64,000 bases of DNA from Acanthochlamys bracteata (taxonomy: Eukaryota > Streptophyta > Magnoliopsida > Pandanales > Velloziaceae): the NCBI GenBank assembly GCA_019914995.1, contig CM034141.1:2480001-2544000 (forward strand). Reading direction: 5' to 3'. Below are positions 29,976 to 40,048 of the stretch, piece after piece. The notes below the pieces were generated by a model. That model was not told the origin of the DNA. It saw only the letters and a list, made by a program, of their open reading frames with translations, and made no database searches. The stretch's first letter is position 1. Each line of letters begins with the position of its first letter. A program made the position numbers and the translations under genes.

Positions 29976-32845
29976 TAGAGATGCATAAATAAGCCGATCG
30001 CGATCCGAAAAGCTGGCCCGAGCCTAGGCACGTCTGGCTCGATCCTACGGGCAGGATGGGCCGAGTATGTCGGCCCGTCGGACAGTCCGCCCGCTTGGCA
30101 CTATTCCGTTGACCGATCAACGTTGACTTTGACTTGGTCAACGTTGATCATTAACTAGGTCAACAATATGAACAATAATTGTTATACTAACGTCAGCATG
30201 GTCTTTGGAGTGGCATTCGAATGACGTTAGTATGACGTCATTCAACAGTAACACTACCGTTCGCTACAACGTTAATTTTATTTTTAAATTCAACTTTTCA
30301 CCTATAAATACATCATATTTTTATTTATTTTTCACACAACTTTTTCTATTCTTATTTTCATTCTACTCAAAATTATACAAAATTATTAAAAAAATTTCTT
30401 CCTTTATTTCTTAAATTCACATTTCTTCAATTCTCAAAAAATTTTAGTTGTTATTTCAAATGGATCCAAATTTTCATACCATTAATCCTGATGTGGATAA
30501 CTATGGCATGGACGATCAAAATTTGGAGAAAATAGATATTGGCCGTATGGAGGAAGGAAATGATGTTCTTCTAATACAAAAAAGAAGTTTTCATCAAAGA
30601 TGCAACGAAAATTCTCCAATTCCAAGTGTTGGAAGTAGTTCGGCTTCAGGATCGACATCGACAACAACAGAAAATTCATAAGTCACAACTTTTGAATCTT
30701 TGAACTATTTCACTACCGAATATACAGTCCAAAATGATGGTACGAAATAAAAACTGGCGAAATGTAAGTTTTGTAAAAAATTTTTAACTGCTAATTCTAG
30801 TGCAGGAATCCGACATTTAATAACACATAGTAAAAAATGTGCTTAAAAAAAAATTCAGAAGAAAACCTTCACAAACTCAACTTTAATTTAACACGGATAG
30901 TTCAGTGAGTACTTGGTCTTATGATTCTAATGTAGTTAGGGAATCTCTTATCCGTATGATTTGTGGTATGAAATTACCTATTAATTTTGGTGAGTCATTT
31001 TTTTATGAAGAACATATTAAAAGAACATATTGTTCACAATTTCAAAAAATTAGTAGAACAACTATTAGAAGTGATATTATTATTTATTACAATAAAATGC
31101 ACACTATATTAAAATCTGAATTAAGTTCATCAAATTTTTCTATTGCGTTAACATCTGATACTTGGAGCGGTAGAGCTAAACAAGATTATTTAAGTATTGT
31201 TCCATATTATTTAGATTCACAATAGATTATGCAAAAAAGAATTATTAGTTTTAGAATTATTGATTCCACACATGATGATAATAATATTTCTGAGCGCATT
31301 ATAAGTATAGTTAAAGAATGGAGTATAAGCAAACGCATTGTCTCCATCACCCTATATAATGTTTCAGCAAATACCAAAACAATTTGATTTCTTGAGATAG
31401 AGCTAAGCTCATACATGGAAGAAATTTTACTACATCAACGTTGTGCTTGCCGTATTATCAACTTGATCATACAATCAGATATGCAGCTAGTAAGTGAACA
31501 GATTAATGATATTCGCGTTGCTATTTCTTAGAAGTTCAAACCAACGTTTAGCTGAATTTAAGAGATATTGCATAGTAGAATATCTAAAGCCCCGAAAGTT
31601 CTAACTTGATATACTAGTAAGATAGAATTTTACTTATTTAATGTTAAAAAATACTTTAGATTATAAAAATGTGTTTATGATTTCTTATAATATAAGAATG
31701 AGTAACAATATATTTACTGAAACTCAAAGGATATTGCTGAAAAACTTGTACAATTTTTAAAAACTTTTTATGATGCTACTGTTTTATTATCTGGTGTTTA
31801 CTATTCTACTTCTTTATTAGCTTTAAATTCAATTCTTAATATATCTACTATGTTATATTCACATATAACAGATGAATTACTTGGATCTATAGTTATAATA
31901 ATGACTAACAAATTCAAAAGAATATTGGTTTGATATTTCTCTTTTATATTATTTTGCATGTATGTTAGATCCTAAATTTAAATTTGTGTATTTTACTAAT
32001 ACTCTTATATATATTGATATATATTTAGATATTTGGGATATTCAATTCCAAATAATTAACGCTCGTAACAAGCTGTACGAAGTTTATGATATTTATGAAG
32101 TTAGGTTTGATAATTTGCAGAATCAACAATAGCAAGCGACATCGGCACAAACTCATCAAAGTAGAAGAAAAAACGATCAATCATTTTTTGATCTCCATCA
32201 AGCCTGGTTCAAGTTCAACACCATCTTCAACTTCAAACAGCATGTAGTCTTCTTCGGACTCAAAAAAATATTTTTAAAGAGACTGTCATTGTAGAAGACG
32301 ATGAAAACCCAAAAATTTTAATATTTTGAACTGGTGAAAAACACATTCAACAAGATATTTAGTACTCTCTCAACTAGCACGTGATATTTTGACTATTTTT
32401 GTTTCAACGGTGTCTTCAGAATCGATATTTAGTACAGCCGGAAGGATAATTGAAGAACACAAAACACAATTTACTAGTGAGATGATTGAAGTGCTAACTT
32501 GTTTAAAAGATTAGAAACTTGCAGTCAAAACAATACAGCATACAACTCACAATGAAGACCTGACAGAACAATCTTCAAAATTATTTTTAAATAAAAATAT
32601 TTCAAGCACAAGTTCAAATATATAATTATATACATACTACAAATTTGTAATAATTTTTATATTTAATAATAAATTTTAAAATTATTTTTAAAAGTTTATT
32701 ATTTTAATTTTTTTAAACTAAATAAATATAACAGGCTAACGGGCCGAACCTCTAAAACTTGCACCCGTGCCGGGCCGGGCTAACTCGTCCGATTGTATTT
32801 TTAGCCCAAGCGGGTCAGCTCGGCCCACCTATTTTTATACCTCTA
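29976..32845 (+). mobile_element. hAT transposon, 2.87 kb, with perfect 8-bp target duplication
   Basis: The element begins TAGAGATGCATAAATAAG, and its right end in reverse reads TAGAGGTATAAAAATAGG. It is flanked on both sides by ATAATAAC (29968-29975 and 32846-32853), an exact 8-bp duplication as made by hAT transposases. GC-rich subterminal blocks rich in GGCCCG and CGGGCC lie at both ends. The interior carries a broken transposase (30461-32640). The intact target duplication suggests fairly recent insertion. Confidence 0.85.
30461..32640 (+). pseudogene. hAT transposase, inactivated
   Basis: The reading starts with MDPNFHTINPDVDNYG and a Ser-rich stretch. A BED-type zinc finger follows (CKFCKKFLTANSSAGIRHL, about 30760-30840). 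A longer open part at 30905-31225 contains the family's SFLxSDxW-like SIALTSDTWSGRAKQDYLS. The C-terminal dimerisation region lies near 32370-32510, where pieces resembling LARDILT, PVSTVSSES and TAGRIIEEHR-L appear in shifting frames. Stops and frameshifts are spread throughout, so no active transposase can be made. This would have been moved in trans if it inserted recently. Confidence 0.75.
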
Positions 32846-33061
32846 ATAATAACCCGTGAATCGCATAGACATAATGATAATGCTAGCAATATATAATAAG
32901 TGCAAAATAGAGAAGCATATTAACCATTATGAAAAGGACAAAGATGCTACATTAAGAATTGATGTGAGAATAGGGTTCCATAATGGCAATGGATCCAGAA
33001 AAGTGACATTAGTACCTTTGTACAAAATCACTGCTTCGCTATCGCTGACCTCCTAGCCTTA

Positions 33062-33585
33062 TGTCACGGCCTAAAGTTTATACATTGGCTCGTGCGATAT
33101 TTAGTCACACTTCTTTATGGCTAAGTTAGCATTTCACCCAAATGAGCTATCAAAAGATAATTCATTTGAATAGACTAGAGGGAAAGAAGGAAGGTAAGGA
33201 ATACTTGAACAGAGAGCTTTTGGGAAGAAAGTTTTGTATTACTTTGTTTGAATACAACTCTTGATTGATTTTTTTGATACCCCAAATAAGAGCTCACCTC
33301 CTCTATTTATAGCTTCTCTACCTCCTCAACAGACGATGGAGATTATTTCGATCGGGTGGTGGAGAATACATGGTCCAGAAAGTTCTTATAATATCTCTTA
33401 CAAAATCTCTACCTTTCTACAGTAATCCCTAACCTACTCTAGAGTTGTGCCAACTATCTTATATTTAGAGTATTCTATCATACTATAGAATTGACTTTAT
33501 GTACAAGATAATTTTACCTACGTAAAAAGTATTTTACCAAGGTAATTTTGATGAGAAGAAAAGCCAAAATAATCGTACCGTGACA
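33062..33585 (-). repeat. 3' LTR of the gag-only Gypsy element
   Basis: The LTR is 524 bases long with the palindrome-like ends TGTCACGG and CCGTGACA. It aligns along its length with 35454-35981, sharing for example TTTATGGCTAAGT, TTCACCCAAAT and AGAGAGCTTTTGGGAA. The two copies differ at many positions, so the insertion is not very young. Confidence 0.85.
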
Positions 33586-33699
33586 TTCTCCTCCACCTAT
33601 TTTGCGATACCCTCATCGCGATTGTGTGGAGTTGTTGCAGAACTCCTTATTCCTCCTCATTGGGTAGCTTCTTCTGTTTGGACCTTTTATTTTCTTTGG

Positions 33700-35330
33700 T
33701 AACTCGTCCCGACATGTATGCTCTTTCCAGAGTTGTATGGTAGAAATAGTTTTGACTTGAATATTCACTTCACGTGATAAAAATACCGTACACATATGCC
33801 CTTCATTCAAAATTCACATAGAATTGGCATAGAGGATAGGCATGGCCGTCATACGATTCAGGAACTCCATCCCAAGAACTACAAGAAAATTATCATGTTT
33901 ACCACGGAGAAGTCCACAATGCCAGACCACTCACATGTGCATGCCTTCACTCCACGAGCAACTCGTAAAATTGATTTGGGTTCGGAGTTGACTATTTTAA
34001 GCCATCCTAGTTCCGTTTCGAACTTGATTCCAAGTCTTTTAGCTTCCTTCTCCTTAAGAAAGTTGTGGGTAGCCCCTGTGTCCACCAAGGTGCGTACCTC
34101 TTGCCCATTAACCTTAGCCATCACATACGGTCGATCCTTCATTTCACGTCGTAGCACATTTTTGTTGACTTTGACGTAATGGAGCTGTTGTAAAGAATCC
34201 ATTTTTACTTCTTTAAGTTGCTTTTGTGGTCCATCCATTGTTTCCATTAAGGATGAAAGCTTGCTCCATTTTGGGCACTCTCTAGTCATATGTGGTCCAT
34301 CACAAAGAAAGCATATTAAAGAATTCTTACCATTCTCTCAATTGTTACCATTGCTTTCTTTGCCCCTATGAGAGCCTCCCTTGATATTTGGTAGGTCAAG
34401 TGTTGCTTCTTTAAGTTGATGACTATCTCCATCACCATTGTCCTTGAAATCCTCTCGAAGCTTATGTTTTTCAGACCGCTGGAACTCTATAAGGGACTCG
34501 GCTATGGCAATGGTAAAGTTGAGGTCTTGAGGTCCTCTATGCAATCTTACCCACATTTGCAATCCGTCCATGAAAGCAAAAAGGGCCTCCCTTTCTGAAA
34601 AATCAGGAATTTTTAATATCAACTCCGAAAATTCCTTAACATAGTCCCTTATACTGTTCTGATGGGTCAAGCGACGAAGCTTTGCCATTGCCACATCCTC
34701 GGCATTCACCGGATAGAATTGCGTTTAAGTTCTCTCTTGAACTCTTCCCAAGTGGTAATATGTAGGTCCCCTTCTCGATTTCGACATGCCTCCTCCTCCA
34801 CCATATCATTGCGGTATTCTCAAGGTAAAAAGTGGCATGATCGATCTTATCTGTATCCCCGTGATGCCAGTACTCCTAAAGAGTTGCTCCAAACTACAAA
34901 GGAAGTTATCAATCTCCTTCGCGTTCCGCACACCCTTATACTCCTTGAGTTTTGGAACATCTATCTTCGAAGGAGTTGAAGTTGAGGGTACGACGAAAAC
35001 TTCCCCTTGTGTAACCGTCATCTTGCAAAGTGCCCAGTCCCATCGGATATCTCTCAACTTGTTTGCCAACCTTGTGACATCTTCCTTAAGAGTCGTTACT
35101 TTCCTTCTAAGAGCATCCACATTACCCAAGAGAGTCTTTAAGGGCCTTACCTTGGCAAAATGATGATTCGGCCACCATATTCAAAGCGCCTTGCATCTCC
35201 CCACAAAGCTCTTCTTCTCCCTTCTCGAGTTTCTCGATGCTTTGGCCCAACTCTTCGAACTGGTCCACCTTATCGACCATAACAAGCTCTACCCTAACGA
35301 GCCTTACATTCACTTCGCCATTACGTCAAT
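33700..35330 (-). pseudogene. Gypsy gag-protease with frameshifts
   Basis: Read on the minus strand, the region starts with a Glu/Lys-rich, coiled-coil-like part (about 35313-35010) followed by KIDVPKLKEYKGVRNAKEID. The Gag core comes next, with WWRRRH in a second frame near 34800 and LRRLTHQNSIRDYVKEFSEL at about 34680. A zinc-knuckle region (MTRECPKW) lies near 34285, and an aspartic protease with the intact motif DTGATHNFL near 34060. Frame changes near 34800, 34700 and 34300 break Gag. Similarity ends soon after the protease. The protease active site is preserved, unlike that of the Athila-like element. Confidence 0.75.
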
Positions 35331-35441
35331 AGACTTCTTTTTGCATTGGCGACTGCTCTCGGAGCTCTCCTTTCAATCTCCATTCCCTCATGGATGGTAA
35401 CATCGCTTCCGCTTGCCACTTGTGATTGACAGAACCTTAAT

Positions 35442-35451
35442 TCTGATACCA
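35442..35451 (-). other. primer-binding site (initiator tRNA-Met)
   Basis: Two bases after the end of the 5' LTR, the minus strand reads TGGTATCAGA. This is the standard plant retroelement primer-binding site complementary to the 3' end of initiator methionine tRNA. It fixes the orientation of the element. Confidence 0.85.
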
Positions 35452-35453
35452 CT

Positions 35454-35981
35454 TGTCACGAACCTAGAGTTTATACCTTGGCTCGTGCGACATTTAGTCA
35501 CACTCGTTTATGGCTAAGTCAGCCTTTCACCCAAATAAGCTACAAAAAATAGTTAAGAAATTTGAATAGACTAGAGGAAAAGAAGGAAAGTAAGGAATAC
35601 TTGAAGAGAGAGCTTTTGGGAATAAAGTTTTGTATTACTTTGCTTGAATACACTCTTGATTGATTTTCTTGATGCTCCCAAATGAGAGTTCACCTTTTCT
35701 ATTTATAGCTTCTCCACCTCCTCAACGGACGGTAGAGATTGTTTCGATCGGATGGTGGAGAATACATGGTACAGAAAGTTCTTATAATATCCCTTACAAA
35801 AATCTCTGTTTTTTTAGAATATTCCCTAACCTATTCTAGAGTTGTGCCAACTATCTTATATTTAGAATATTCTACCATACTATATACTTGGCTTATGTAA
35901 AAAGTAATTTTACCTAAATAAAAAGTATTTTACAAAGATAATTTGGATAAAAAGAAAAGTCAAAATAGCTTTACCGTGACA
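35454..35981 (-). repeat. 5' LTR of the gag-only Gypsy element
   Basis: This 528-base LTR is the partner of 33062-33585, with matching TGTCACG start and CCGTGACA end. It lies upstream of the primer-binding site in the coding direction. Confidence 0.85.
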
Positions 35982-37984
35982 CCTAGCACGTGAATGTACC
36001 CTTTGTCATCAGAATACGAATTAAGAGGTGGTGCATATAGAAACATCAAAAAGGATAGCTTGGATAGGAGATGTCCAATGGCATGGTTGGGCAAAAGAGA
36101 GGAGTTCCAAATTTGTGGAGGACAACAATGGTTTGGCCTAATTGGAGAGGAGAGAGAGCCTGGAAGAGAAGTAGGACTCCATCAGAGTTTGCAGAAGAAT
36201 GGAAAGAGAGGAAAGCATCACATTGAAGGGATGGGGTACTTGTATGTGAGTTAATCTGGAGTACCTTGAACTTAACTTGAGGTTGTTTTGGCCAAAAGCT
36301 GTTTCTGTTATAAAGGCCGAGTCACAGCTCCCTAGGAAACTCTCATCTGTGGGACTTCTACGTGAATGAAATATGAAGTTGGAGCAGACTCGACATTCAG
36401 GGCTCCACTTGCATCAAAATGAACCTCCCCTCAGGCGCAGTTGTTCCTGTAAGATTGAAATGCCCTTTAATCAGAAGGAAAACCAAAAGATAAAGTGGTT
36501 ATACTTCACACCTCGGAGGCATTTTTATGTGACAGAAACTTGTACACTCGGCTCTCCAATCACTCAATTGAAACTAAGATTTAGAATTCCCAAGAAGTGG
36601 GGAAGAAGTCTCTCATGGTTGATGAAAGATAAGTATTGTTTCATTTTGACTAATGAATTCTATTGAGCATGCCTCTGGGATTAAGGCATAAGAGTTCAAA
36701 ATTTTTGATAGATTTCAAAGACAGTAATATATATCTCATGGTTAGATGGCAAATACTTAAAGTTATGCTGGTGAGGGTAAAACCATAACTCACTGTATGA
36801 GACCATGAATTCAACGCATTTAATTTTCTTTAAAAGGAAAAAAATACAAACAAAAGGGATTCTCAGGTTATGTATTTCTCTGCTTTCTTGAGCTTTTTCT
36901 TGCTGGAAGGGTGCTTCACAGGCAGTAATTTCAGAGGCAGTAATTTAGATCTCATGGTTAGAGGTAAATATGCAAAGTTTTTGCTGGAGGTAAAGCCATA
37001 ACTCAACATATAAGACCCTGAATTCAACGCATTTAACTTTCTTGAAAGAAGCAAGTGCAAAAACCAAAGAGTTCTCATGGTTATGTATTGTTATGCTTCT
37101 TCAGCTTCTTTTGCTGTGTAATTTGTGAAGCAACATTCACTCTTCATATGAATGTTCGAACGGAGCGTTTGAAAATACTTCTAAAATAAAAAATTTTAGA
37201 ACAACAAATATTTTTATTTTTTTAAAATAAGTTTTATTTTTTTATTAAAAAAATAATAATAATAAATAATAAATTTTTATAAGCTGATTTTTGAAATGGA
37301 ATACCAAATGTCAGAACTTTGATGCCCATTTTTCTAAGCTAGGTTATCAAATTCAATTGCGTATTTATCCCATGATTTAAGTGAAAATAATTTCTTCAAA
37401 TTGTGTAGATGATGGCTTTACAATTGAAAAAAAAACTTGCACTTCTGTGTCTTTGCAGCAACTGTTCTCTTAAGAGAGCGATCTGTTTGTAGCTGTCTGG
37501 TGTAAAAAGAGCAATCTTCTTGGTCATTAAAAACCAGGGTAACGTTTCAACTTAAAATTTAATTTCAGAAAGAAAGTCACCAGCAGAAAATAAAGTGAGC
37601 TGCTATAAACCCTTTCAAGTGAATACACCAATATTTAAGCATGCGAAATAAAAAATAGCTGGTGCATCTTAGCTGGAGAAAAATCTATTAAAAATTTATG
37701 TTAAAGCAATATAAATGAACTTGTACCTTCTAGAAGAGCAGGCATATAAGAGCAACAGAAATCCTGTTCGTCCACTAGTTCAGCATTTCCTGTAGCTTTA
37801 TTTTGATAATGACCCCTAACACAGTCAAGGTACAGTGTATGCAGGCCCATAAATATGATTTCAGTTATGACAGTTGAGTCCTCTCCACCAAGATGCTCCT
37901 TTTCAAGGTAATTTCTCCTTCCTAATTATGTATGCAATACATATGTCCCATATGCAACATATACCAAGATACTGCTTTCATAAC
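35982..37984. other. intergenic DNA downstream of the PPR gene
   Basis: No gene is recognised. The part nearest 37984 should include the 3' untranslated region of the PPR gene. A two-copy direct repeat occupies 36721-37137, and a short AT-rich block near 37155-37320 looks like a piece of the small GTTTGG-ended element family. Nothing else stands out. Confidence 0.4.
36721..37137. repeat. two-copy tandem duplication, period about 216 bp
   Basis: The first copy begins near 36721 (CAGTAATATATATCTCATGG) and the second near 36937 (GCAGTAATTTAGATCTCATG). Shared later blocks include GAATTCAACGCATTTAA and GGTTATGTATT. The copies differ by many substitutions and small indels, so the duplication is old. 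Neither copy codes for a recognisable protein. Confidence 0.65.
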
Positions 37985-40048
37985 TCACCAGAGATCGTGA
38001 CATGAACAAGCACCATCTTGGAAATGGTGAAACCTCAAATTATCTCTCACAATTATCTGCACCTTCATGATCTTTGCCATGTACTTGATTGCTAAATGGC
38101 AGTCCCCACATATTCTGAGGTTCTTGAAAACCCGGATCTTCGATTGTCCGTTCAAGTTTAGGAGCCCAAAAGCGACAGCAAGCTTCTCACTGTGACTGCA
38201 TAGGGTTTGTTCCTTCTCCTCAAGACCTACATCTTGTAGAACATAATCAGTGTTAGGCCGGTAACCATCCAGCCTCATCCTCTTTCCCATCTCCTCTAGG
38301 AAATTATATATCTCAGTTCGTTGTGCATTTTTGTCATCTCCTTTGACAAAAGTATAAACTTTATTCTTTACTTGAATCCAGCTACAGCCAGGTAGTTTTG
38401 TGATTCCTTTATCTCTCATCATTGTTCTCACCTTTGAAGCATCATCCCAAAGCTTGGCAGCAACAAAAATATTGGACAGCATGACATAGCTTCCAGCATT
38501 TTGTGGCTCAAGCTGAAACAGATGGTCTGATGCAATTCTTGCTAGGTCAACGTTCTTGTATATTCTACAAGATGCAAGTAGAGCTCCCCAAGCACTGGCT
38601 GTTGGTTGCATAGGCATATTTTGGATTAGATCATATGCCTCATCAAGATGACCAGAACGACTGAGAATGTCCACCATGCAGGCATAATGATCAGCACCGG
38701 GTTCCAATCCATGTTCTTTGTTCATTGATCTGAAAACTGAACGACCTTCCTCAACAAGCTGCGAGTGGCTGCAGCCTGATAGAACAACCATGAATGTTAT
38801 GGAGTTTGGCTTCAACCCTAGTTCTATCAAATTGTAAAACAATTCAAGAGCTTCTTTGCCACAGCCATGCATGGAATTTGCCATAATGACAGTGTTCCAG
38901 GCTACTATGTCCTTGATGGGCATCACGTTGAACACACATCTAGACATCTCCAAGAGTCCGCACTTTGCATACATCAAAACCAAAGCTGTCATGACTGGCA
39001 TTTCCTCAATCAACCCACACCTACAAACATATGCATGTATCTCTCTGCCGACTCTTAGATTTTCTGAGTAACCACAAACTGGGAGCAAGGAAGTTATGGT
39101 AATATGGTTTGGTTCAAACCCAAGAGCCTGCATTTCAGCAAGCATTTGAAAAGCTTTTTCAATCTTTCCACTATGTGCAAAACCGCTGATCATGCAATTC
39201 CACGATCCAGAAGTCATAGGGGCTCTTTCACGCCTCATTCTGTTAAAGATTTTAAAAGCCTCTTCGGTATCTCCGCACGAGAAATATGCAGATAACATCA
39301 CGTTCCATGATACCATATCCTTCTGTGTCATGCTATCAAAGACGATCCTTGCCTGCCTTATGCTCGAGCAAGTAGCATACATATCCACTACTCCACTGCA
39401 AACATAAACATCGGCTTCAATACAGTTCCTCAGGGCATAAGCATGAATTTCTCTTCCAGATCTCAAAGCTTTCAATTCCAAACACGCAGAAAGAACAGTA
39501 GACAGTGTTACAGAATTTGGTTTTGCCCCAGAGAAAAGCATCTCATGAAAGACATGCAACCCTTTTATGGGAAAGCCACATTTCACATAACTCCTGATGA
39601 GTGAAGTCCATGATATCACATCCTTCTCAATCAGACCATCGAACAATCTCTGTGCTCCCCAGCTAAATCCACATTTCCCATACATGTCAATCAAAACATT
39701 ACCCAAAAGAAGGTCCTTTTCCAAACCAAATCGAACGGCATCTTCATTAACCTGCTTGGCTTCCTTAAGATCACAGCAAGCAGCACACGCCTTTGCGGCC
39801 GAGAGTAAAACCAACCTATCCGGATGAAGATCTTTCCCTCTACGGAGAGCCCAGTAGAGCTTGATTGATTCTCTAGGAAGTCCTTGCTTAGTGTAAGCCG
39901 AGATGAGTACGGTGATTGTGCGGAGATCTGGCTTAGGAATTTTGTCGAACAGATCCCGTGCATTGACAAGATCACCAGTGCTGAGGTAGGTTTTGAGGAA
40001 CTTCAAAGCAAGGTGTGGCGGCAAACCAGTAGGCAACTTTGAGAGCAT
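37985..40048 (-). CDS. PLS-class pentatricopeptide repeat protein with E and DYW-like domain
   Basis: This is an intronless gene of 687 codons. Degenerate 35-residue PPR repeats run from about residue 12 to 480; examples are ISWTSLIRSYVKCGFPIKGL and VAWNTVIMANSMHGCGKEAL. An E region with LPGCSWIQV follows at about 552-560. A DYW deaminase-like domain (about 593-687) has the zinc ligands His619-Ser-Glu621 and Cys647-Gly-Asp-Cys650. Such proteins enter plastids or mitochondria and bind RNA, and many direct C-to-U editing at a site read by the repeats. The last residues are His-Asp-Leu-Trp and not Gly-Asp-Tyr-Trp. The target RNA cannot be told from sequence alone. The gene lies 3 kb downstream of the DEMETER-like gene on the same strand. 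The frame is intact and probably functional. Confidence 0.95.
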   Translation of the reverse strand: MLSKLPTGLPPHLALKFLKTYLSTGDLVNARDLFDKIPKPDLRTITVLISAYTKQGLPRESIKLYWALRRGKDLHPDRLVLLSAAKACAACCDLKEAKQVNEDAVRFGLEKDLLLGNVLIDMYGKCGFSWGAQRLFDGLIEKDVISWTSLIRSYVKCGFPIKGLHVFHEMLFSGAKPNSVTLSTVLSACLELKALRSGREIHAYALRNCIEADVYVCSGVVDMYATCSSIRQARIVFDSMTQKDMVSWNVMLSAYFSCGDTEEAFKIFNRMRRERAPMTSGSWNCMISGFAHSGKIEKAFQMLAEMQALGFEPNHITITSLLPVCGYSENLRVGREIHAYVCRCGLIEEMPVMTALVLMYAKCGLLEMSRCVFNVMPIKDIVAWNTVIMANSMHGCGKEALELFYNLIELGLKPNSITFMVVLSGCSHSQLVEEGRSVFRSMNKEHGLEPGADHYACMVDILSRSGHLDEAYDLIQNMPMQPTASAWGALLASCRIYKNVDLARIASDHLFQLEPQNAGSYVMLSNIFVAAKLWDDASKVRTMMRDKGITKLPGCSWIQVKNKVYTFVKGDDKNAQRTEIYNFLEEMGKRMRLDGYRPNTDYVLQDVGLEEKEQTLCSHSEKLAVAFGLLNLNGQSKIRVFKNLRICGDCHLAIKYMAKIMKVQIIVRDNLRFHHFQDGACSCHDLW

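Larger units (their letters stand above)
33062..35981 (-). mobile_element. Gypsy-derived LTR element carrying only gag-protease (TR-GAG-like)
   Basis: Two LTRs in direct orientation (33062-33585 and 35454-35981) bound an internal region of about 1.87 kb. Coding runs on the minus strand, so the right-hand LTR is the 5' LTR. The primer-binding site TGGTATCAGA follows it. A purine-rich tract (GGTGGAGGAGAA) lies just before the 3' LTR. The interior codes for Gag and an aspartic protease, and then stops before any reverse transcriptase, RNase H or integrase. The flanking 5-mers (CCTTA and CCTAG) are not a clean target duplication. Confidence 0.8.
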
